The position numbers and the translations under genes are program-made. A stretch of 22,942 bases of DNA, from contig CAZBMD010000013.1 of assembly GCA_964493325.1 (NCBI GenBank), forward strand, positions 1-22,942. Reading direction: 5' to 3'. Shown one piece after another: positions 1-5,297 of this stretch (positions are counted from its first letter, which is position 1; each line of letters opens with the position of its first letter). The DNA is from CAZBMD01 sp964493325 (lineage in GTDB: Bacteria; Babelota; Babeliae; Babelales; RVW-14). The notes below the pieces were generated by a model. That model was not told the origin of the DNA. It saw nothing but the letters and a program-made list of their open reading frames with translations, and ran no database searches.

Positions 1-65
1 ACATACTGAGCACGCCTATTCCCGATCCGCAGCTCCCAGATGTTTGTGGCATACCGATTCTTGAA
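1..65 (+). repeat. Cassette linker repeat, copy A (3' end only)
   Basis: The first 65 bases match the 3' end of the linker that recurs at 929-1250, 2032-2255 and 3834-4155. They encode the stretch ending STPIPDPQLPDVCGIPILE. Similarity to copy D continues weakly past position 65 (ETGSMD against EPGCID), after which each copy diverges into its own toxin domain. The rest of this copy lies upstream of the window. Confidence 0.9.
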
Positions 66-434
66 ACTGGTAGCATGGATATTTATAATACAAAGCTGCA
101 GCCAGATGATGAAAAGAATGAAAATCGGAATAACTTTGATCCTCACCCATCAACGCCTGTTGGGAGGAAGGGGATGAGGCCTGCGGCCACGGTTCCAAAA
201 GGATCAGGTAAGCAAACAATTATAAAAGGCAGAGAATATTCGGGACATGCCATAGAAAGAATGCAAGAACGAGGGTTTGTTCCTGAAGTGATTGAAAATG
301 TTATAAAATTTGGCAAACAGTCAGCAGATCCTGATCCGAGAAATTTACAATATTATGATATAGTTAACAATATTACAGTGATAACTGACAAAAACTCCGG
401 TCTAATTGTCACTATTTTCTGCGGGAAACCTTAA
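3..434 (+). CDS. Polymorphic toxin C-terminus A (5' truncated by window)
   Basis: The reading frame is open to the window edge, so the ATG at 75 is internal and not a start. The encoded piece begins with the shared linker (PIPDPQLPDVCGIPILE), continues through a charged spacer, and ends in a compact domain with YSGHAIERMQERGF, a PEVIENVIKFG helix and a closing strand pair (DIVNNITVITD, GLIVTIF). The arrangement of H-A-x-x-R-M, a helix ending in G, then a V/I-T-V strand resembles DUF4258 and the BECR-fold RNase toxins found at the tips of Rhs, CDI and other polymorphic toxins. This is a pattern match by eye. The stop is immediately followed by the ATG of the next gene, the usual toxin-immunity layout. 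It may be the expressed tip of a large toxin encoded upstream, or another silent cassette; the window cannot decide. Confidence 0.75.
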   Translation: MLSTPIPDPQLPDVCGIPILETGSMDIYNTKLQPDDEKNENRNNFDPHPSTPVGRKGMRPAATVPKGSGKQTIIKGREYSGHAIERMQERGFVPEVIENVIKFGKQSADPDPRNLQYYDIVNNITVITDKNSGLIVTIFCGKP

Positions 435-773
435 ATGACTAATCAACAAATAATCGAATATAATGCTAGACAAATAACTTTGATGGAACATCAAATTATA
501 TTTTTTAGAAAAAAAGAAATAGATGCTAATCAATTTATACATAAAATAGAAGCTCTGAGTAGCTGGATTCAAAACCCTCCAGATAATTGGTTTGATAATA
601 TTATGCAATCGATAAATAGAATAGAGGTCATATATTCAACAGCACTTGCTCATGAAGAAGATCTAACAAATGAGAATCTTCAAAAAATCTTACAGCTTGT
701 AGACAAAATCGAAGAACAAATTCTCTGGTACAAAAAAAACTACTTACCGCCAATTGATGATGAAAATTATTAG
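435..773 (+). CDS. Candidate immunity protein A
   Basis: A 112-residue acidic, predicted mostly helical protein without signal peptide or membrane segment. It starts on the base after the toxin A stop codon, so the two are probably translationally coupled, and no separate strong Shine-Dalgarno site is seen. I do not recognise the family. The role is inferred from position: in polymorphic toxin loci the small gene directly downstream of a toxin tip neutralises that toxin in the cytoplasm. The sequence is rich in aromatic and charged residues (for example EEQILWYKKNYLPPIDDENY at the C-terminus). It has no visible similarity to immunity proteins B, C, D or the orphan at 3299, although toxin A resembles toxins B and C. 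Confidence 0.7.
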   Translation: MTNQQIIEYNARQITLMEHQIIFFRKKEIDANQFIHKIEALSSWIQNPPDNWFDNIMQSINRIEVIYSTALAHEEDLTNENLQKILQLVDKIEEQILWYKKNYLPPIDDENY

Positions 774-787
774 CTTCTAAACCTTGT

Positions 788-819
788 AAAATAGGCCTCA
801 ATAACTGGGGCCTATTTTT
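788..819 (+). terminator. Rho-independent terminator after cassette A
   Basis: The stem AAAATAGGCC (788-797) pairs with GGCCTATTTT (809-818) and runs into a T tract. It ends the toxin A/immunity A unit. The stretch 761-820, including the end of the immunity A gene, is clearly related to 3769-3828 after the orphan immunity gene, which carries a nearly identical terminator. Confidence 0.85.
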
Positions 820-928
820 GAGAGTCATAACAGAAAAATCGATGCGCACGATAAAAATTCAAAAAGTCTGACCTCAAAGATCGTAGATTTATGTCCCCGT
901 TATATCCTAGGCACAAATAGCTCGAATA

Positions 929-1250
929 CCGATTTTACAAGAACCAGAGATGTAGAGCCTTGGCCTAATGAATTGCATTCACTGGCTGAACAAGAAATTA
1001 AAAGTAAAGCAAAAAATAACAACAACAGCACGATCATTGCAACAACGGCAACTGATGGCATAGAATTCATTCCTGTTCATGAAAAAGATCCAGCAGACAA
1101 TATCCACAGCACGCCGATTATTGAACACCATCCCGCTGATGATATCCTTGTTCACCCAATTCATGAATTCGATCCATCAGATAACATACTGAGCACGCCT
1201 ATTCCGGATCCGCAGCTCCCAGATATTTGTGGCATACCGATTCTTGAACC
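929..1250 (+). repeat. Cassette linker repeat, copy B
   Basis: A 322-bp segment almost identical and equal in length to copy D (3834-4155). It begins CCGATTTTACAAGAACC and ends ATACCGATTCTTGAACC, with only scattered substitutions between copies. It is coding in frame throughout and leads into toxin B. The encoded linker is a series of roughly 14-residue units with the pattern PI-x(4)-P-x-D-x-I (STPIIEHHPADDI, VHPIHEFDPSDNI, STPIPDPQLPDI). Confidence 0.95.
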
Positions 1251-1632
1251 ACACCTTACAGAACTTAGTTATAATACTAAAGAAGAGTGTGGCTGGAGTA
1301 TGCCAGAAGGTGGCGGCTATATTAACGGTCGACGGTATAGTCAACATGCCCTTGAAAGAATGGCTCCAGATACACCTGAAGTACGGGAGATTTTAAAAAA
1401 AAGACAAGAACTGAGTACAAATCCAAAGATTAGAGGTGACAAAAATTATATAAATCCACGAGGAATCCCTCCTATGGTCATTGAGGATATTATACAAAAT
1501 GGTGAAAAATATAATGGAAAATCGTTAGATACTGAGAATTTCACCAATAGGGAATTTACTGTTGTTGTTGGGAAAGATACAAAACAGGTTGTTACAATAA
1601 AACACTTTGAAGAAAAAGATTGTAAGTACTAA
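973..1632 (+). CDS. Linker-toxin cassette B (likely silent tip)
   Basis: The frame is open from 805, just after a stop codon, but contains no ATG or GTG near its head. The only early candidate is TTG at 973, inside the repeat and without a ribosome site, so this is probably an unexpressed cassette. The linker (to about residue 93) is followed by a toxin domain from MPEGGGYINGRRYSQHALER onward. Key features are a YSQHALERMAP motif, a PRGIPPMVIEDIIQNGE helix and a closing FTVVVGKD...VVTIKHF strand pair. This is a common polymorphic toxin tip layout similar to DUF4258/BECR RNases; the assignment is by eye. It is paralogous to toxin C at 2305-2643. The stop codon overlaps the AAGGAG site of the immunity gene. 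Confidence 0.7.
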   Translation: MHSLAEQEIKSKAKNNNNSTIIATTATDGIEFIPVHEKDPADNIHSTPIIEHHPADDILVHPIHEFDPSDNILSTPIPDPQLPDICGIPILEPHLTELSYNTKEECGWSMPEGGGYINGRRYSQHALERMAPDTPEVREILKKRQELSTNPKIRGDKNYINPRGIPPMVIEDIIQNGEKYNGKSLDTENFTNREFTVVVGKDTKQVVTIKHFEEKDCKY

Positions 1633-1646
1633 GGAGTTGAGTTGTT

Positions 1647-1976
1647 ATGATTATTTACAAAGATTACGAATTACTAGAACTATTCGAAAGTTTTCCGCAT
1701 GTACGCTACGATGAAATAGCTGGAATATTTTTATATAGCCGTCAAGATGAATACGGTTTCACCTTAGACATGTTTCTCTATGTACACGAAAATACCTGTC
1801 AGATTAATCTTTTCCATAAAGACCTAGAAAAACATTTAGTCGAACTTAATCTACACTGCGTAGACAGTATAATTTGCAAAGAAAATAAAATGATCATCCA
1901 TCAATATGATAAATCCAACACCTTGATAGTCGATTTTAAACCAGGGTATAGCATTAGTTTTGAAAAAAATTTGTAA
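1647..1976 (+). CDS. Candidate immunity protein B
   Basis: A 109-residue soluble protein. The ATG at 1647 is preceded by AAGGAG at 1631-1636, which overlaps the toxin B stop. It shares YKDYELLELFE, SRQDEYGF, LFHKDL and VDFKPGYSI with the protein at 2640-2963, so the two are paralogues that follow paralogous toxins. That co-variation supports a cognate toxin-immunity relationship. I do not recognise a named immunity family. Alternating hydrophobic strands suggest a beta-rich fold. Because it has its own ribosome site, it could be made even if the toxin frame is silent. That would let the cell resist related toxins from neighbours. This last point is inference. Confidence 0.75.
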   Translation: MIIYKDYELLELFESFPHVRYDEIAGIFLYSRQDEYGFTLDMFLYVHENTCQINLFHKDLEKHLVELNLHCVDSIICKENKMIIHQYDKSNTLIVDFKPGYSISFEKNL

Positions 1977-1990
1977 ATAATGACAGTGAT

Positions 1991-2020
1991 GTTAATTAGT
2001 AAGCGCGCTTACTAATTAAC
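1991..2020 (+). repeat. Perfect 30-bp palindrome between cassettes B and C
   Basis: The 15-base arm GTTAATTAGTAAGCG is followed directly by its exact reverse complement, with no spacer. It lies 14 bases after the immunity B stop and 11 bases before the point where linker copy C begins abruptly. There is no T tract, so it is a poor intrinsic terminator. It could be a protein binding or recombination site. Confidence 0.9.
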
Positions 2021-2031
2021 GCGAGTTCCAT

Positions 2032-2255
2032 AGCACCATCATTGCAACAACGGCAACTGATAGCATAGAATTCATTCCTGTTCATGAAAAAGATCCAGCA
2101 GACAATATCCACAGCACGCCGATTATTGAACACAATCATGCTGATGATATCCTTGTTCACCCTATTTATGAACAGAATCCATCAGATAACATACTGAGCA
2201 CGCCTATTCCGGATCCGCAGCTCCCAGATATTTGTGGCATACCGATTCTTGAACC
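2032..2255 (+). repeat. Cassette linker repeat, copy C (5' truncated)
   Basis: Matches 1027-1250 of copy B over 224 bases but lacks the first ~98 bases of the full repeat. The match starts at AGCAC(C/G)ATCATTGC, just after the palindrome at 1991-2020. Similarity with copy B then continues into the paralogous toxin domain, with nearly identical DNA to about 2356. Confidence 0.95.
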
Positions 2256-2304
2256 ACACCTTACAGAACTTAGTTATAATACTAAAGAAGAGTGTGGCTG
2301 GAGT

Positions 2305-2643
2305 ATGCCAGAAGGTGGCGGCTATATTAACGGTCGATGGTATAGTCAACATGCACTTGAAAGAATGGCTCCGGATACGCCTGAAGTACGGGAGATTCTA
2401 GGCAAAAGAGCTGAAAAACTGGGTAAAATACCGGGAACGGATGATTTCAAGAAATATATTGATCCTCGAGGAATACCACCAATGGTCGTTGAAGATATAA
2501 TACAAAATGGTGAAAGATACGCGGGATCTCTGCCTGATAGAGAGAATTTTACTAATGGAGAGCTCACCGTTATTGTTACAAAAGATTCAAACAAAGTTAT
2601 CACTGTGAAACACTTCAGCGAAAAAGACAAGAGGATTTTATGA
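2305..2643 (+). CDS. Toxin cassette C (likely silent tip)
   Basis: The frame is open from 2020 through the truncated linker, but its first possible start is the ATG at 2305, at the edge of the toxin domain. The true extent is therefore uncertain, and the cassette may only function after recombination onto a longer gene. The domain has YSQHALERMAPDTPEVREIL, a DPRGIPPMVVEDIIQNGE segment and an ELTVIVTKD...VITVKHF strand pair, as in toxin B. It is probably a DUF4258/BECR-like RNase tip, by pattern only. The stop overlaps the immunity C start by four bases (ATGA), typical of tightly coupled toxin-immunity pairs. Differences from toxin B cluster in the loop after EVREIL, where specificity may differ. 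Confidence 0.7.
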   Translation: MPEGGGYINGRWYSQHALERMAPDTPEVREILGKRAEKLGKIPGTDDFKKYIDPRGIPPMVVEDIIQNGERYAGSLPDRENFTNGELTVIVTKDSNKVITVKHFSEKDKRIL

Positions 2644-2963
2644 TCTATAAAGATTACGAATTACTAGAATTATTTGAGAATTTTCCAGAGGTTTATGATA
2701 AAGAAGCAGGCATGTATAGATACCGCCGTCAAGATGAATATGGACTTATATTGCATATGAATTTAGTGTTATGTGAGGGAACCTGTATTCTCACACTTTT
2801 TCATAAAGACCTAAAAAACCCCCTATTCGACCTTGATTGTGGTGAACTAGAAGAGATTCTTTGCGAAAAAGATCGAATGATTATTAGACGAAGCAATGAA
2901 TTAAAAGATGTGATCGTCGATTTTAAACCAGGCTACAGTATAAAATTCGAAAAACGTTCATAA
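2640..2963 (+). CDS. Candidate immunity protein C
   Basis: A 107-residue soluble protein, paralogous to the one at 1647-1976 (shared YKDYELLELFE, RRQDEYG, LFHKDLK, IVDFKPGYSIKFEK). The start ATG overlaps the toxin C stop (ATGA), with GAGG a few bases upstream. No signal peptide or membrane segment is seen, as expected for a cytoplasmic antidote. The family is not recognised by name. The function rests on position and on the paired divergence of toxin and immunity genes between cassettes B and C. Confidence 0.75.
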   Translation: MIYKDYELLELFENFPEVYDKEAGMYRYRRQDEYGLILHMNLVLCEGTCILTLFHKDLKNPLFDLDCGELEEILCEKDRMIIRRSNELKDVIVDFKPGYSIKFEKRS

Positions 2964-2995
2964 TTTATTATTTATGCAAAATAAATCCAGTTAAC

Positions 2996-3036
2996 AAATC
3001 TGAGAGAACTCTGTATTGGAGGGCTCTCAGATTTTC
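2996..3036 (+). terminator. Rho-independent terminator after cassette C
   Basis: AAATCTGAGAG (2996-3006) pairs perfectly with CTCTCAGATTT (3024-3034), followed by a short T run. It closes the toxin C/immunity C unit and sits just upstream of the decayed toxin tail. Confidence 0.8.
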
Positions 3037-3122
3037 TGGATGATAACATTCGAGACCGTTCTTGCTATAGCAGCTATCTATTTCTTCTACCAAAAACAAA
3101 AATCCTTCCTATCGTGCAATAA

Positions 3123-3285
3123 CAAAGAGGAAAAACTAAAAAACTTCAAGGTGGCAATGTCTTAAAGGAAAAGAATCGCTTTTGATAATGGAGCAACATA
3201 TGAGCTTTATTCAAATACCGAAATTCCTAAAAACATTCAAGACTGGTTGGTCAAAAAGGGTATCCCGTACACAGAACTGATTTAA
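3123..3285 (+). pseudogene. Decayed toxin tail E (frameshifted)
   Basis: After a stop at 3120-3122, one frame reads KKLQGGNVLKEKNRF, then hits a stop at 3183-3185. Moving one base within the TTTT run at 3180-3183 continues as DNGATYELYSNTEIPKNI, then QDWLVKKGIPYTELI and a stop at 3283-3285. Joined, this reads as a coherent C-terminal domain in the style of other toxin tips. The linker and the N-terminal part of the toxin are missing. A single extra T explains the break, so a sequencing error is possible, but the missing upstream half argues for real decay. The orphan immunity gene starts 13 bases downstream, as expected if this was once its toxin. No family name can be given. Confidence 0.6.
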
Positions 3286-3298
3286 GAAGGATATATTA

Positions 3299-3751
3299 AT
3301 GTCTGTAGATGCTTCAATAGATATAAAGTTTTCAAAATCATTACATGAAAATATTTCGCCAATAAAAATCATCCGTATGCTTTTAGACTATGGCTGGACA
3401 TTTAATGACTATGGTAAGGTGTCATATTTACCCGTAGGGGATAATGATGATTATGATTGGCAAAGAGAAGAGATGTCGACAGAAACTTTAATAGATATTC
3501 TAATGATCAAAGAACATAACCATGAGGACGTTGTAGTTACTATGACATGGCAAGATACCAATATTGGAGGGATTTTTTCGTTTCGAAAGAATGGCCACCT
3601 TTCTATAAATTTGGTCATGAATAGAAAAATGTATAGCGATGGAAATAGTATTGAAATAACCGATGTTAATTGGTATTTATCAAAGCTTTTACCAGTACTT
3701 AATCAAAAAGATCTGCGTGTTGAACATTTTGCATATGAAGAGCATGTATGA
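3299..3751 (+). CDS. Orphan immunity-type protein
   Basis: A 150-residue soluble protein with GAAGG about seven bases before its ATG. Its position directly after a broken toxin tail suggests an immunity gene retained after its toxin was lost. Such orphan immunity genes can protect against toxins delivered by relatives. The sequence is acidic with mixed alpha/beta character (MLLDYGWTFNDYGKVSYLP, DVVVTMTWQDTNIGGIF, DVNWYLSKLLPVLNQKDLRV). It does not resemble the other immunity candidates here. I do not recognise the family. The intact reading frame beside a decayed toxin indicates selection to keep it. Confidence 0.65.
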   Translation: MSVDASIDIKFSKSLHENISPIKIIRMLLDYGWTFNDYGKVSYLPVGDNDDYDWQREEMSTETLIDILMIKEHNHEDVVVTMTWQDTNIGGIFSFRKNGHLSINLVMNRKMYSDGNSIEITDVNWYLSKLLPVLNQKDLRVEHFAYEEHV

Positions 3752-3793
3752 TCACTATGCTACTAATATGAAAATTATTAAATTCTAAAATTT

Positions 3794-4507
3794 ATGAAAA
3801 TAGGCCTCCATATCAGGGGCCTATTTTTAGATGCCGATTTTACAAGAACCAGAGATGTAGAGCCTTGGCCTAATGAATTGCATTCACTGGCTGAACAAGA
3901 AATTAAAAGTAAAGCAAAAAATAACAACAACAGCACGATCATTGCAACAACGGCAACTGATGGCATAGAATTCATTCCTGTTCATGAAAAAGATCCAGCA
4001 GACAATATCCACAGCACGCCGATTATTGAACACAATCATGCTGATGATATCCTTGTTCACCCTATTTATGAACAGAATCCATCAGATAACATACTGAGCA
4101 CACCGATTCCCGATCCGCAGCTCCCAGATGTTTGTGGCATACCGATTCTTGAACCTGGTTGCATAGATAATATTATCGAGCAACGCACAACAGATCCTAA
4201 AAATAAAAAAGAGCCTGCGCCAACTCAAAAAGAACAAGATAAGTCCGCATACAAAGATGCGACAGAACCAAGAAGTCGTTATGCAAAGACAGAAACTGAC
4301 ATAACGAGAGATGAGTTTGAGAAAAATCTTTTAAAAGATGGTTGGGCTAAATCAGTAAGCAAGGATGGGAAAGTAGTTATTCATGAAAAAAATGGTGCTC
4401 GATATGTCATTCGTGATAATGCTAAATCAACTGGAGGGCCAACAGCTGATTATTACAAAGCTGGAAGTGAAGTTATAAATAGTAAAATAAGGTTAGGAGA
4501 TGTGTAA
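3794..4507 (+). CDS. Linker-toxin cassette D (likely silent tip)
   Basis: The only ATG (3794) lies just upstream of and partly inside the terminator hairpin of the preceding unit and lacks a ribosome site, so it is probably fortuitous. The meaningful part starts at the linker repeat near 3834. After the linker come a charged spacer rich in K, E, P and Q (EPAPTQKEQDKSAYKDA) and a C-terminal domain. That domain has TRDEFEKNLLKDGWAKSVSK, DGKVVIHEKNGARYVIRDNA and KSTGGPTADYYKAGSEVI, ending SKIRLG. The KSTGGPTADYY signature is one I associate with toxin tips at the end of Rhs-like and CDI-like proteins, but I cannot name the fold or activity. It is unrelated to toxins A-C. The immunity D gene follows after two bases. 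Confidence 0.7.
   Translation: MKIGLHIRGLFLDADFTRTRDVEPWPNELHSLAEQEIKSKAKNNNNSTIIATTATDGIEFIPVHEKDPADNIHSTPIIEHNHADDILVHPIYEQNPSDNILSTPIPDPQLPDVCGIPILEPGCIDNIIEQRTTDPKNKKEPAPTQKEQDKSAYKDATEPRSRYAKTETDITRDEFEKNLLKDGWAKSVSKDGKVVIHEKNGARYVIRDNAKSTGGPTADYYKAGSEVINSKIRLGDV
3798..3828 (+). terminator. Rho-independent terminator before linker copy D
   Basis: AAATAGGCC (3798-3806) pairs with GGCCTATTT (3818-3826), followed by more T. It ends the orphan immunity unit. The linker repeat begins only a few bases downstream. The terminator and its upstream flank (3769-3828) are closely related to 761-820. Confidence 0.85.
3834..4155 (+). repeat. Cassette linker repeat, copy D
   Basis: A 322-bp near-identical copy of 929-1250, in frame and leading into toxin D. 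Its start coincides with the end of the conserved terminator block, so the block and the linker together form a recurring boundary. Copy D shares some variants with copy A (GATGTTTGTGG) and others with copy C (CATGCTGATGATATCC), as expected if the copies exchange segments. Confidence 0.95.
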
Positions 4508-4509
4508 AT

Positions 4510-5112
4510 ATGCATACAAATATAATAACTACTTATAACAATAGAGACTTTAATGAAGCTCAAGGTCTTATAAATAAAGCTTTTAGACGTACTCAACAAA
4601 TTCCAAATCTGGTCTTTAATGAAAAGTTTAATCAATTTTTTTTTGAAGAATTTGATTGGGCAATGACGCCCGAATTTTGGAATACAATCCAGCGGTTAGC
4701 ACTTGCATCAAACGATACGGATATATTCTTAACAGTTTTAGATCCAGATCCAATTAACTATTTTTTCGATAATTTTGGGTATTATAATTCAATGAAGTTA
4801 CCAGTCAATATCACCGGCAAAGATTACGAGAATATCTTACAAACAGGGCCAAAAGATAGCCCCGCAGATGCCGTGCTGTATAATTCAGAGGTTATTGTTT
4901 GGCTACCAGTATCAATGAAATGGGCTATATGGGGTGAAAGAAGTTGTGGTATATGTATTTTAGCTTTTACAAAAGATAGTAATCTAAAAACACCTGAAGG
5001 AAGGTGGCAATCGGTTCATGAGGCGCTTAAAGACTTGATAGCAGTAGACTTCAGAGAAAAAAAAATACCTAAGGAATTTGCCGATTCTCTTATAGAAAAC
5101 TATTCAAAATAA
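4510..5112 (+). CDS. Candidate immunity protein D
   Basis: A 200-residue soluble protein whose ATG lies two bases after the toxin D stop; a GGTTAGGAGA site sits inside the end of the toxin gene. No signal peptide or membrane segment is seen. It is rich in aromatic residues (FFFEEFDWAMTPEFWN, VIVWLPVSMKWAIWG), and the middle section GKDYENILQTGPKDSPADAV may be a loop. Being the larger antidote beside a distinct toxin type, it is presumed to be the cognate of toxin D and not of toxins A-C. I do not recognise a named family. The terminator at 5171 closes the unit. Confidence 0.7.
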   Translation: MHTNIITTYNNRDFNEAQGLINKAFRRTQQIPNLVFNEKFNQFFFEEFDWAMTPEFWNTIQRLALASNDTDIFLTVLDPDPINYFFDNFGYYNSMKLPVNITGKDYENILQTGPKDSPADAVLYNSEVIVWLPVSMKWAIWGERSCGICILAFTKDSNLKTPEGRWQSVHEALKDLIAVDFREKKIPKEFADSLIENYSK

Positions 5113-5119
5113 TCTTTTT

Positions 5120-5280
5120 AGTAGATTGAAACTCAGTAGATTTGACTCCTGTCGACAAATATTGAGCAATAGAGCCCTCCTAAACAGAGGGCTCTTTACC
5201 TTTTATAAGCGTTGTATTTATAAAATTTTTCAATCGTATAACATAGTTAGATTGTTTACAACATCCAGTTTCAATCTACT
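5120..5280 (+). repeat. 14-bp inverted repeat pair at the array's right edge
   Basis: AGTAGATTGAAACT (5120-5133) and its exact reverse complement AGTTTCAATCTACT (5267-5280) bracket 133 bases containing the cassette D terminator. An imperfect direct copy AGTAGATTTGACT follows at 5136-5148. No target-site duplication is evident. The layout resembles a small inverted-repeat element or a regulatory or attachment site; it marks the switch from toxin array to ordinary genes. Confidence 0.7.
5171..5203 (+). terminator. Rho-independent terminator after cassette D
   Basis: AGAGCCCTC (5171-5179) pairs with GAGGGCTCT (5187-5195), followed by TTT and, after ACC, TTTT. It closes the toxin D/immunity D unit. 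Confidence 0.8.
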
Positions 5281-5297
5281 CAAAAAATAGGGTAATT

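Noticed and set aside
3040..3165. 41-residue frame with a hydrophobic start (MITFETVLAIAAIYFFYQ)
   Set aside because: It runs into a stop just before the toxin tail, has no ribosome site beyond terminator sequence, and the KKLQGGNVLKEKNRF frame gives a better toxin-like reading.
3794..3833. ATG 3794 as a true start giving the N-terminus MKIGLHIRG
   Set aside because: The codons lie just before and across the terminator hairpin of the preceding unit, with no ribosome site and no counterpart in the other linker copies.
1..5112. Transposon or integrase-driven cassette array (integron-like)
   Set aside because: No integrase, transposase or attC-like site is seen in the window; the repeats are coding and in frame, favouring homologous recombination.
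5120..5280. CRISPR-like sequence (ATTGAAAC ending is common in CRISPR repeats)
   Set aside because: Only one exact inverted pair and one imperfect direct copy; no regularly spaced direct repeats, no spacers and no cas genes.
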